Source of the DNA: Singulisphaera sp. GP187
GTDB taxonomy: Bacteria > Planctomycetota > Phycisphaerae > Phycisphaerales > SM1A02
Assembly: GCA_945871445.1 (NCBI GenBank)
Contig: CAMBWI010000022.1
Location: 1 to 35,488 of the forward strand
DNA length: 35,488 nucleotides
Direction of reading: 5' to 3'
This document shows positions 26,309-34,734 of the stretch, one piece after another. The notes under the pieces were generated by a model. The model was not told the DNA's origin. It worked only from the letters and a program-made list of their open reading frames with translations, and did no database searches. Within the stretch, counting starts at the first letter, position 1. Each line of letters opens with the position of its first letter. The position numbers were made by a program, and so were the translations under genes.

Positions 26309-27517
26309 ATGACCACAGTAAAACAATCAGAGTCAACTCGACCTGTGGTTGAATCCCAAGGCCTAGTAAAGGTTTTTGGAGATTTTTGGATGCGATCGAA
26401 GGCTCGTGCAGTTGATGGCATTGACTTCGAAATTCGACCAAATGAAATTTTCGGTTTGCTCGGTCCAAATGGATCAGGTAAGAGCACGACAATAAAATTA
26501 ATCCTTGGTCTTTTGCGAAAGAGCAAAGGTCGTTTGACGGTCTTTGGTAGGGATCCTGCGGATGTATCTATCAAAAGAAGAATCGGTTACTTGCCCGAAG
26601 AATCTTATATGTATCGATTTCTCAACCCGAAGGAGACATTGGATTATTTCGGAAAACTCTTTGGAATTTCACGCCAAATTCGTCAAAAGCGTACGGATGA
26701 GTTACTTGAAATGGTTGGGTTGGAAGGTGCTACCAATCGAGCGGTTGGAGAGTTTTCCAAGGGTATGGCTCGACGGCTTGGAATTGCTCAGGCACTCATC
26801 AATGATCCAGAATTCCTGATACTTGACGAACCAACTTCAGGACTTGATCCAATCGGAACGCGGCAAGTGAAAGATCTTTTACTAGAGCTTCGCCGCCGTG
26901 GGAAAACTATTCTTCTGTCCTCTCATCTCTTGGCTGATGTCGAGGATGTTTGTGATCGAATGGTCATTCTTTATGGTGGGAAGATTCGGGCATCTGGTAC
27001 CGCGGAGCAGTTGCTCTGTGATACGCATCGAACAACAATTAATGTGCCTCGCCTTCGTCCTGAGACAATCGTGAAGATTGATGAACTCCTTCATAGAGAA
27101 GAAGGCATTGCGATCGGAAGCGTAGATTCGCCACGCCAAAAACTTGAAGAGCTCTTCATTCAAATCGTTGAAAGTGCAAGGGCAGAACAAACTTCAACGA
27201 GTGGTGCAAAGCATGGAGGCAAAACGGCTGCATTTCTCCTAGGCAAGGAAGATGATGAATCAGGTTCTGCATTCATCGATGAATTGCAAGCCCCAATCTC
27301 AGCAACACCGATTGCGCCAGTTCAGAAGGCAGCATCGATTCCTACCAAAGCAAATGAAAGCGATGCAATTTTCAAAGAACTGTTATCTCCCAAATCCACT
27401 CCTGAAGTCACTTCTGCGCCCAAAGTGATTCCACCTGATACAGGCAATGTTGGCAAGTCGGTTGACACATCAGTCATTGATGATCTCATCGACGGTCGTT
27501 CGGAGAAGAAGGCGTGA
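26309..27517 (+). CDS. ABC transporter ATP-binding protein with long C-terminal tail
   Basis: 402 aa ATPase. Walker A GPNGSGKST at about 52-60, signature FSKGMARRLGIAQAL near 149, Walker B LILDEPTSGLD at about 170-180, H-loop LSSH near 206; the SKGM form of the signature is typical of ABC-2 exporters. The nucleotide-binding domain ends near residue 240. A small accessory segment (ETIVKIDELLHREEGIAIG) and about 110 residues of Pro/Ser/Thr- and acid-rich, probably disordered sequence follow, ending DDLIDGRSEKKA. GGAG lies 9 nt before the ATG, 13 nt after the third SPFH gene. The stop overlaps the permease GTG (GTGA). It likely powers that permease and possibly the divergent one at 20578. Confidence 0.92.
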   Translation: MTTVKQSESTRPVVESQGLVKVFGDFWMRSKARAVDGIDFEIRPNEIFGLLGPNGSGKSTTIKLILGLLRKSKGRLTVFGRDPADVSIKRRIGYLPEESYMYRFLNPKETLDYFGKLFGISRQIRQKRTDELLEMVGLEGATNRAVGEFSKGMARRLGIAQALINDPEFLILDEPTSGLDPIGTRQVKDLLLELRRRGKTILLSSHLLADVEDVCDRMVILYGGKIRASGTAEQLLCDTHRTTINVPRLRPETIVKIDELLHREEGIAIGSVDSPRQKLEELFIQIVESARAEQTSTSGAKHGGKTAAFLLGKEDDESGSAFIDELQAPISATPIAPVQKAASIPTKANESDAIFKELLSPKSTPEVTSAPKVIPPDTGNVGKSVDTSVIDDLIDGRSEKKA

Positions 27518-29550
27518 TTCAAATTCGGCAATGGCACGAGCGCTTGCAAGTTTGGCAATCTGCCCCCAAAAATCGGGTGATATTGACGGTTCTTTTTGTT
27601 TTGTGCAGTCTTGCTTCATTTGGTCCACTTTGTTGGTCTTCGTACAAGTACGCAGAACTCTGTTCGAAAATTTCGGCGGTACTTTCTGAAGCAAATATTG
27701 AAGAGCGCAATCAAGTTGCAATGCAATTGATGGAGCGTGGCACCGTGACTGTTGAGGGAGTTGAAATTGGAGGCCCTCGTGTTCAAGTTGTCGCAGATCA
27801 AATGTTTGCTCGTGGTGGTTTGATTTTTGATCTTGATTTTACATCGTCGTTCATCGCATCTTCGGTATCGCCTGGTTGGGCTCCTGCAAACATTATCGAA
27901 CGTCCATTTTTGGTTGCGGGTATCGCCTTTGTCGCAATGTCCCTTGCCGTGCTGGCAGTATGGTTAGGAAATGCGATCGCCTTAGTCACCTTGATTCTTT
28001 TGACTGGTGGTCTCATGGGAATTTTTTGGTCCACATCACAACTCGACCTTGTGCTTGCTACTGCAGGGACCGGATTCTTGATCTTTATATTTCTTCTGCT
28101 GTCGCGCATCGCCCAATCGCTTCTTGCATCTCCAAATCAAATTTGTGCCATCGCAAGCGGACTTCTACTGGAAGCAATGCGCCAGCGAATCTCGATTGGT
28201 TTTATCGGTGCTCTTCTCGTTGTCCTTCCATTGATTCCAATCTCTATTGATAATCGTGATCCCCTTCGCTATCAAATACAGACATTCATATCCCGAGGAT
28301 CAGGGCTTGTTTTCTTAGTTGCCGCCTGCCTCACACTTTTTCTTTCGTGTTCTACGGTCGCATTCGAGATTCGAGATCGTCAGATCTGGAATATTTTGAC
28401 GAAGCCAGTTTCCCGCTTCCAATATTTGTTTGGAAAACTCGTTGGAATTTCGGTCCTCAATGGAATCATCTTGATCGTTGGGGGCTTCGCTATTTTTGTA
28501 TATGTCCAATTGATAAATACTCGTGCGCCAGTTGACAATCAGGATGCTGCTGCGGTGCGAAACCAAGTTCTCGTTGCAAGAGAAGTCGCACTTCCTAAGT
28601 ACGAGTTCATTGATCAGGTAAAACTTCGTGAAATTGTGGATGGAACGATTCAGAACGATTCAATTTTGCGTTCTGAAATTGCGGATGGGATCAAGTCCGA
28701 AGTCGAAGTTATCCGCCAGATACGCATTCAAAAAACGGCGGAGTTTATGTCGGCTCAGAGACTAATTGATGGAGGTGCGAGCCGAGTTTTCCATTTTTCT
28801 GGACTCGAAGAGGCTCGGCGAGCTTCTGCGCAGCCGGTATTGCGCTACTGCTTTCACACTGGCCGTGATAGTTCGCATGAACTTTATCCGGTGCTGTTGC
28901 AATTCGGAGGTTTGCCTCCCGTCCAAGTGAACTATGTTCCTGTGCTGAGTAATGTGGTGCCAATTCCAGTCAAAGCTATCAATGAAGATGGCACACTCGA
29001 CGTGACGATTATCAATGGTGGAATCACACGTGATGGTCAATTTTATCCAACAGAAGGTTCGTTCAATTTTGATGCCGATGGGCTCGAGGTCCTCCATCGC
29101 GTGGGGGGATTTGAGGCAAATTTATTCCGCGCAATTCTGATTGATTGGGCAAAACTGATTTTTATCGCTGCTCTGGGTGTGAGTTCCGCAAGCATCATGT
29201 CCTTTCCTGTTGCGGTGTTGATTTCTTGCACAATTTTTGTCGTTGGTTCAATGTCAACATATCTTGCTATCTCACTCGAAAATTATTACATAACGAATGA
29301 TGCAAACTTCTTTGTGCAATCAATGCAATACACGATCCGGTTCATCGTCGAAGTCGTTTGGTGGATTCTTTCTCCTTATTCATCTTCAGGAAGTTCTACG
29401 GAACTTGTTCAAGGACGTTTGATTTCGTGGCGTTCTGTATTCGGGTCCGTCGCACAGGTTGGAGTTTGTTGGAGCATGTTGGTTTTCACTCTTGCATTGC
29501 TTGCCTTTAGGAAAAAGGAAATTGCAATTTATAGTGGCGGAGATGCCTGA
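27514..29550 (+). CDS. ABC transporter permease with large extracytoplasmic loop
   Basis: 678 aa, starting at GTG 27514 inside the ATPase stop. TM1 lies at about 21-40, then a 90-residue exported segment, then six or so hydrophobic segments between about 130 and 335. EIRDRQIWNILTKPVSRFQY marks the cytoplasmic coupling region, as in ABC-2 permeases. Residues about 336-545 form a polar extracytoplasmic domain (with FHFSGLEEARRASAQPVLRY and PVLLQFGGLPPVQVNYVPVL in parts). Three or four membrane segments close the protein. The topology, with the big loop before the last segments, suggests it works on something in the periplasm or envelope. The substrate is unknown. The stop is 3 nt before the next start. 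Confidence 0.85.
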   Translation: MIQIRQWHERLQVWQSAPKNRVILTVLFVLCSLASFGPLCWSSYKYAELCSKISAVLSEANIEERNQVAMQLMERGTVTVEGVEIGGPRVQVVADQMFARGGLIFDLDFTSSFIASSVSPGWAPANIIERPFLVAGIAFVAMSLAVLAVWLGNAIALVTLILLTGGLMGIFWSTSQLDLVLATAGTGFLIFIFLLLSRIAQSLLASPNQICAIASGLLLEAMRQRISIGFIGALLVVLPLIPISIDNRDPLRYQIQTFISRGSGLVFLVAACLTLFLSCSTVAFEIRDRQIWNILTKPVSRFQYLFGKLVGISVLNGIILIVGGFAIFVYVQLINTRAPVDNQDAAAVRNQVLVAREVALPKYEFIDQVKLREIVDGTIQNDSILRSEIADGIKSEVEVIRQIRIQKTAEFMSAQRLIDGGASRVFHFSGLEEARRASAQPVLRYCFHTGRDSSHELYPVLLQFGGLPPVQVNYVPVLSNVVPIPVKAINEDGTLDVTIINGGITRDGQFYPTEGSFNFDADGLEVLHRVGGFEANLFRAILIDWAKLIFIAALGVSSASIMSFPVAVLISCTIFVVGSMSTYLAISLENYYITNDANFFVQSMQYTIRFIVEVVWWILSPYSSSGSSTELVQGRLISWRSVFGSVAQVGVCWSMLVFTLALLAFRKKEIAIYSGGDA

Positions 29551-29553
29551 GTT

Positions 29554-31509
29554 ATGCGTGATCGTCTGATCCAACTTCTTTGCCTGTTTATCGCCGTCAT
29601 TGCCATCACTGGGGGTGGGATGTTGTTGCCCAATATCTTGAGAGTCAGTGACGAAAAAAGTTTGCGCTATACCGATGTGTCGATCGATGGTGCGCCCCCA
29701 ATCGTCGCACTCGGAACGGCTATTGGCGCTTTGAGAGGCCTTATCGTTGATTATCTCTGGATCAAAACGAATATGAATAAGCAAAAAGGCCTTCATTATG
29801 AAGCGATGGCCGATGCTTCACTTATCACAAAGCTTCAGCCTCGTTTTGGAGATGTTTGGGCATTTCAAGGCCACAATATGGCTTACAACATTTCAGTTTT
29901 GACGGACACTCCGCGCGAACGATGGGATTGGGTATGCGCCGGAATTGATCTTGTCCGTGATGAAGGACTTCGTTACAACCCAAATGATTTAATCTTGCAT
30001 AAAGAACTCGCATTTTATTTCGCTCACAAGATTGATGGCGTTTCGGACGATGCCCACTTGTATTACAAACGGGAGTTTGCCCGCGACTGGCAATTTCTCT
30101 TAGGGATTCCACCTGGCTCTCAAGCAGATCGAATCGCATGGATTGGCGCGATTAAAGATGCCCCCGAATCGCTTGAAGAATTGATTATTCAGAATCCAAA
30201 TGTGCAGAAACTTGTTGATCAACTCAAGGAAAGTCTCGAAGGATTTGACGCGAAATTTCATTTCCAGCTCGATGGAAAATTCTTAAGAAACCTTGGTCGA
30301 TGGAAATCGGTTCAGATGAGTCGTTATGCAAAGTTACTTGGTCTTGAGGCAACATTTCGAAAGAACGACCTTGTCTATTTGGCGTTGGATACTGTGTTGA
30401 AGAGTGATGAGCTGAAAGAGACTCTCGAGCCGTTCCTGCTGTTCTTGCGCAAAAAAGTCCTACGAGAAGAGTTCAACATGGACGCGAATCTCATGTGGGA
30501 AATAACGCGTGACTTCGGTCCATTTGACTGGAGACATCCGCAATCGCATGCATTTTATTGGGCTCGTAAAGGCGCAACAACAGCCGAAAAACGATTTGCA
30601 AACGTTGAAGAGATTTACAAGATTTTGAATAACGATCGGACGAATATTCAAGCAATGCAGGCACTGTCGCGGACTGGCCTCATGAGCTTCGATCCATTCA
30701 GTAGTGATAATCCAAGTCGCCTGAGCGATCCGCGCTGGATCAAAGCGATCGATAAATACTTTGGCGTCCTCTACCGAAAACACTATGGAACAAGAGGCGG
30801 GGGAGGAGACTCATTTTGCGATTTTTACAAAAATTTTATGGCTCAAGCCGTTCGAGAGTTGTATCGGTTTGGTGACTATGAAGGTGCCCAGTCGATTCTG
30901 TCAAATCTCGACCGTTTGTTCGGTCGTGGAGGTCTCATCCCGAACAACGAATATGAAGCACCACTCGAAATTTTTGTCCTGAACACAACATATGGTCAAT
31001 ACGAGGACGCTCCAGATGTTGCTCGAAGCGATGTTTACGCAGCTTTACAGCATGGTTTTCGCGAAGGATTACTTATGGATCGTCGAAAGATTCTTGAAGA
31101 TGCTGTGAAGTTCGCAGGAGATCTCACGAGTTATTTTCAGGGGAGCCAATATTCCGACTTTGTGAACAAGTTTGGTGAGCGAAGAATGGCTGATCTCATC
31201 GGTGATCTTAGATCTAGTATTCGAGATGTTTTCGCAAATGTATTGGTTGATGCTTCTCAACCACTTGTTGATCGACTGACGATTTACAATCGCGCAAGTG
31301 AATCTGAACGGCGTATTGTGTATGACCTCGTCAAAGAGCAACTCCAAGCAGAGTTTGAACTCGACCCACTTTCGAATGTTGCAAACTTTGCAATGCTCCT
31401 CCCAGAACCTCCCGATATGGGAGCGTATCGTGAAGCTGTTGCCGCCGAAGCCGCAAAGCGTGAAGCTGAAGTCGAAAATTCGAAACGATCAACTTCCGAA
31501 ATGAAATGA
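29554..31509 (+). CDS. Membrane-anchored protein of unknown function, tetratricopeptide-like
   Basis: 651 aa. One N-terminal membrane segment (RLIQLLCLFIAVIAITGGGMLL) is followed by a second hydrophobic stretch (PPIVALGTAIGALRGLIVDYLW). Then comes a conserved-looking block, YEAMADASLITKLQPRFGDVW and FQGHNMAYNISV, reminiscent of tetratricopeptide helices. I associate this block with large uncharacterised planctomycete proteins encoded beside ABC-2 exporters; that is recollection, not a search result. The rest is helical with no catalytic motif; the tail is rich in Ala, Glu and Lys. It lies 3 nt after the permease and overlaps the FAH-family gene (ATGA), so it may be a fixed partner of the transporter. 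Confidence 0.75.
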   Translation: MRDRLIQLLCLFIAVIAITGGGMLLPNILRVSDEKSLRYTDVSIDGAPPIVALGTAIGALRGLIVDYLWIKTNMNKQKGLHYEAMADASLITKLQPRFGDVWAFQGHNMAYNISVLTDTPRERWDWVCAGIDLVRDEGLRYNPNDLILHKELAFYFAHKIDGVSDDAHLYYKREFARDWQFLLGIPPGSQADRIAWIGAIKDAPESLEELIIQNPNVQKLVDQLKESLEGFDAKFHFQLDGKFLRNLGRWKSVQMSRYAKLLGLEATFRKNDLVYLALDTVLKSDELKETLEPFLLFLRKKVLREEFNMDANLMWEITRDFGPFDWRHPQSHAFYWARKGATTAEKRFANVEEIYKILNNDRTNIQAMQALSRTGLMSFDPFSSDNPSRLSDPRWIKAIDKYFGVLYRKHYGTRGGGGDSFCDFYKNFMAQAVRELYRFGDYEGAQSILSNLDRLFGRGGLIPNNEYEAPLEIFVLNTTYGQYEDAPDVARSDVYAALQHGFREGLLMDRRKILEDAVKFAGDLTSYFQGSQYSDFVNKFGERRMADLIGDLRSSIRDVFANVLVDASQPLVDRLTIYNRASESERRIVYDLVKEQLQAEFELDPLSNVANFAMLLPEPPDMGAYREAVAAEAAKREAEVENSKRSTSEMK

Positions 31510-32192
31510 TGACTTCGCAAATTGAGCCTTCTGCTTTCTTCCCGCCAGCAATCTTGGCCATCGGTCGAAACTACGCGGATCATGCCAAGGAAATGGGTGG
31601 AACCGTTCCGACGCAACCGATTATTTTCTTCAAGAATCCTGGTTGTGTGATTGCAGATGGCGCGTCGATCATCATTCCTGCAATCTGCCGCGAAGGTGGT
31701 CCACAAGTTGATTTCGAAGGAGAATTAGCGGTGATTCTTGGCGCGAATTGCCGTGAAGTTTCCCAATCGGACGCACTGGGAATGGTTGAGGGATACGCAG
31801 TTGCAAATGATGTCAGCGCAAGGTGGTGGCAAAATCAAGGAGCGGGCGGGCAATTCAGTCGAGGCAAAAGTTTTGACACATTTTGTCCACTCAGCAAAAT
31901 CATTTCCGCAAAAAAAATAAAGGACCCACAAAATCTTCGAATTCAAACTCGAGTTTCTGGAGAACTCATGCAGGATTCATCAACTTCCAACATGATCTTC
32001 TCTGTTGCCAAGTTGATCAGTGATCTTTCACGCGGCATGACGCTCTTGAAAGGAACAGTCATTCTTACGGGCTCTCCTCCCGGCGTCGGGCACGCGCGAA
32101 AACCTCCCCGATATTTGCAACATGGTGATGTCGTTGAAATTTCCATTGAATCTGTCGGCATGTTGTCAAATCCTGTGATCGAAGAGCCGTGA
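31506..32192 (+). CDS. Fumarylacetoacetate hydrolase (FAH) family protein
   Basis: 228 aa soluble enzyme of the FAH fold, whose members act on 2-oxo acids (acylpyruvate hydrolases, oxaloacetate decarboxylases and isomerases). Family blocks: [34 protein letters not shown] (two metal-binding glutamates), [10 protein letters not shown] (metal-binding aspartate), [10 protein letters not shown] and [20 protein letters not shown] followed by [12 protein letters not shown]. Length suits a YcgM/FAHD1-like single-domain hydrolase; the precise substrate cannot be told. It overlaps the preceding stop (ATGA) and the next start (GTGA). Its presence in a membrane-protein operon looks coincidental, but the couplings on both sides are tight. 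Confidence 0.9.
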   Translation: MMTSQIEPSAFFPPAILAIGRNYADHAKEMGGTVPTQPIIFFKNPGCVIADGASIIIPAICREGGPQVDFEGELAVILGANCREVSQSDALGMVEGYAVANDVSARWWQNQGAGGQFSRGKSFDTFCPLSKIISAKKIKDPQNLRIQTRVSGELMQDSSTSNMIFSVAKLISDLSRGMTLLKGTVILTGSPPGVGHARKPPRYLQHGDVVEISIESVGMLSNPVIEEP

Positions 32193-32431
32193 CATCGCCT
32201 GCGCCTGCGAGCCCAACTTTTATCGCACGGTTTTGTATCTCTCTCATTCGCCTTTATCAAATCGTTTTTTCGCCAATCTTTGGAGGGCGATGCCGATTTC
32301 ATCCATCATGTTCGATCTATGCAACCGAAGCATTCTTACGTCACGGAACATTGAGCGGGGGGTGGCTCACACTTCGTAGACTTGCAAGATGTCATCCTTG
32401 GGGTGGATGTGGCCACGATCCTGTGCCATAA
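32189..32431 (+). CDS. yidD: Membrane protein insertion efficiency factor YidD
   Basis: 80 aa, the usual YidD length. Signature residues are all present: [20 protein letters not shown] (in parts: [16 protein letters not shown]), [26 protein letters not shown] and the end GGCGHDPVP. YidD is a small, membrane-associated helper of YidC-mediated membrane-protein insertion. The GTG start overlaps the FAH-gene stop. In most bacteria yidD lies between rnpA and yidC on one strand; here it faces rnpA, with 13 nt between the two stops, and no yidC is present. Confidence 0.95.
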   Translation: MTSPAPASPTFIARFCISLIRLYQIVFSPIFGGRCRFHPSCSIYATEAFLRHGTLSGGWLTLRRLARCHPWGGCGHDPVP

Positions 32432-32444
32432 ACGTACGAACCAT

Positions 32445-32822
32445 TCATTCGCTGCGTGGATCGTTCAACTTCAGTTGTATTGCAAGTCGCTTCGATTCTT
32501 CTACGATCGCATGCTTGTAATCCGCAAGTGGTCGATCTGGGTGAGCTCTTGCGGAGACAACAAAGTCCATACCCACTGGCAAATCCTTTCGAATCAAACG
32601 AAATGCCTCTCGAATCATTCGCTTGACTCGAACGCGTCGAACCGCTTTTCCAACCCGTGTCCCTATCGAAAGTCCAAGTCGAGTTCGTCCAAGTTCATTC
32701 GTCGCTGCGTGAAGAATGATCCATCCGAGATCACGTCGGGCTTTGCGTGCAAACACCTTCGCAAATTCGGTCGCGGAGGAAATCCGAAAAGATTGTCCGC
32801 TTCGATGTGGTCTGGGATTCAT
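32445..32822 (-). CDS. rnpA: Ribonuclease P protein component
   Basis: 125 aa basic protein subunit of RNase P, which trims the 5' ends of precursor tRNAs. The RNR motif region reads KAVRRVRVKRMIREAFRLIR, preceded by GRTRLGLSIGTRVG, both diagnostic; the N-terminal FRISSATEFAKVFA also fits. The ATG at 32822 overlaps the stop of the CLC gene by 4 nt, which is an unusual partner: rnpA commonly follows rpmH. No rpmH is visible in the window. Confidence 0.95.
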   Translation of the reverse strand: MNPRPHRSGQSFRISSATEFAKVFARKARRDLGWIILHAATNELGRTRLGLSIGTRVGKAVRRVRVKRMIREAFRLIRKDLPVGMDFVVSARAHPDRPLADYKHAIVEESKRLAIQLKLNDPRSE

Positions 32823-34651
32823 CGCTCTTCCTCGACGCTGTTATAAACAGCCATTATTTGACTGCGACTGATCAGTCCGATGGGCTTTCGAGAAGTCGAA
32901 TCAATGACAGGAAGCGCCTGTGTTTCGTGTCGCGCAAATCTATGAAGCGCAGTATCGAGCGTGTCATCGGATTCCAGTGGAGCAAAGTCTGTTCGTTCCA
33001 GTTCCGCAACAGTCAACAGTCGTAGCGCATCTCGATATACAAGAGCGGAGCGCAGATCACTGCCGCAGACGAATCCGTGATATCTCCCAGCATCATCGAC
33101 GACAGGAAAATCATGAACAGAATTTCGCTCGCCCAATTCGATCAACTGTTCTGCGGAATCAATTGTGCGCACGGGGACCGAAACCAATAGAGAAAGGTCG
33201 CGAATTAATGTGCTGCGCAAAATGGAATGATCTGCGACGGAAGTCAGTCGTATGTTGAATGCGGCAAGTTCTGCAGTGTAAATACTGTTGGGATAGACCA
33301 ATCGCGCAGCGACAGTCGCAATGACTGCAGCAAGCAGAAGCGGTAAGAGAATTGCATACGAGTGAGTCAGTTCATAGACAAGGAACGCCCCTGCAAGCGG
33401 AGCGTGCGCACCAGCTGCAACGAATGCACCCATTCCAACCAGAACTCCATGCGTGGGGGAGATGTCTGGAAGCGCAGGCACAAGAACAGTCAATGCGCTG
33501 TATGCCGCTCCAAGAATCGCACCAAGAACAAGGCCAGGTGCGAAGAGTCCACCTGCTCCACCAGAACCAAGCGTGAAGGCGGTGGCGATTGCCTTGAGAA
33601 CTGCAAGCAAAGCAAGTGAGCCAAAGAGTATGAGTGCGCTGGTTTCTGTTCCCATTGGCTCGCGCAGCAGGCTATCGATCAGGCTATATCCATTGCCATA
33701 AAATGGCGGTAACTCACCTGCATTCATACCGATATTTGCCATTGGTGATTGTTGGTGATGAAGCAGAGTCCAAGCAGCACCGCAGGCAACAAGTAGCGCT
33801 GCGCCGATGAGTGGTTTGATCAGTGATGGAACGCGCAAATGGTTGAAGGCAAGATGCGCGGATTTCATACCGACTGCGAAACCTGCTGCGCAAAGTCCAG
33901 TGATGATTCCCAACAATGCATACTGAGGAGTTTGCGCTAAGAGCATCGGAGTTTGATCGAGGTGAATCAGTGCGATGCCGAAAATCGGATCTGGAGATTG
34001 CAATATCGACTGCGCAGTCGCAGCCGCTGTTACAGAAGCAATCACAATGGGGGTAAATGTTCGTGCAGTGAAATCTCGAAGAATGACTTCAAGCACAAAG
34101 AACACACCAGCAATCGGAGCACCGAAGACAGCTGAAAGTCCAGCCGCCGCTCCGCAACCAAGAAGCGTCGTTCTTCGCCCTGCGTCAAGTTCTAACCACG
34201 ATGCGAAGGATGAACCAATCGAAGCGCCGATTGCAACGATTGGTCCTTCAGGTCCTGCGGAACCACCAGAACTAATTGTTGCCGTCGATCCAATCCATTG
34301 CCGCGGTGCGAGGCTGAGAGGCAAGACAGATTTCTGTCGATGTACTGCGAGCATGACACGCGAGACGCCGTGCCCCTTGAATGAACTTGGGAAGATTCGA
34401 AAGGTGATGACCGTGATCGCTGCTCCAGCAAGCGGCATTGCAATCGCTAGCCAAAATTGAGTCGTTCCTTGTGATGAAAACTGACCCAGTTGCTGCAGCA
34501 ACCAATTCATAGATCCAATAAAAACCAAAGCAAGCGCCCCGACGGATATCCCGCACAGCGCCGCAAGAATCAGCATGTGCCAATCTTGCCCAAGTCGAAG
34601 GGCATTCCCCGTGCGGAGGAAAAAGTGGCGAATTGACGGACTCGATTTCAT
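32819..34651 (-). CDS. CLC-family chloride channel/transporter with C-terminal CBS domains
   Basis: About 610 aa integral membrane protein. The selectivity-filter motifs are GHGV at 93-96 (in place of GSGIP), SGGSAGPEGP with external gating Glu135, and GSGGAGGLFAPGLVLG. Roughly ten helices to residue about 440 are followed by two CBS domains (RDLSLLVSVPVRTID..FPVVDDAGRYHGFV and FAPLESDDTLDTAL..LPVIDSTSRKPIGL, in parts) that may bind adenine nucleotides. At the place of the internal proton glutamate of ClC-ec1 (FIIEEM) the sequence is FVLEVI, so Val189 replaces it. The ATG at 34651 is preferred to TTG 34693, which would overlap the rpoZ promoter. It overlaps rnpA by 4 nt. Confidence 0.93.
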   Translation of the reverse strand: MKSSPSIRHFFLRTGNALRLGQDWHMLILAALCGISVGALALVFIGSMNWLLQQLGQFSSQGTTQFWLAIAMPLAGAAITVITFRIFPSSFKGHGVSRVMLAVHRQKSVLPLSLAPRQWIGSTATISSGGSAGPEGPIVAIGASIGSSFASWLELDAGRRTTLLGCGAAAGLSAVFGAPIAGVFFVLEVILRDFTARTFTPIVIASVTAAATAQSILQSPDPIFGIALIHLDQTPMLLAQTPQYALLGIITGLCAAGFAVGMKSAHLAFNHLRVPSLIKPLIGAALLVACGAAWTLLHHQQSPMANIGMNAGELPPFYGNGYSLIDSLLREPMGTETSALILFGSLALLAVLKAIATAFTLGSGGAGGLFAPGLVLGAILGAAYSALTVLVPALPDISPTHGVLVGMGAFVAAGAHAPLAGAFLVYELTHSYAILLPLLLAAVIATVAARLVYPNSIYTAELAAFNIRLTSVADHSILRSTLIRDLSLLVSVPVRTIDSAEQLIELGERNSVHDFPVVDDAGRYHGFVCGSDLRSALVYRDALRLLTVAELERTDFAPLESDDTLDTALHRFARHETQALPVIDSTSRKPIGLISRSQIMAVYNSVEEER

Positions 34652-34677
34652 TGCTCGTGGGAAGTCTGGTTTCTGAT

Positions 34678-34706
34678 TTGCTCTGAACGCCAAAGGGCGC
34701 TATACT
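34678..34706 (+). promoter_or_regulatory. Sigma-70-type promoter of rpoZ
   Basis: TTGCTC (34678-34683), a 17-nt spacer, and TATACT (34701-34706), followed by a leader of roughly 20 nt with GGAG 8 nt before the ATG at 34735. The spacer contains a small palindrome CGCC-AAAG-GGCG that could be an operator. The divergent CLC gene begins upstream. Confidence 0.75.
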
Positions 34707-34734
34707 AATGGGCTAACCATTTGGAGCCCACACT

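Noticed and set aside
34652-34693. TTG start for the CLC gene at 34693
   Set aside because: The extra 14 residues are not membrane-like or conserved-looking, and the start would overlap the -35 to -10 region of rpoZ.
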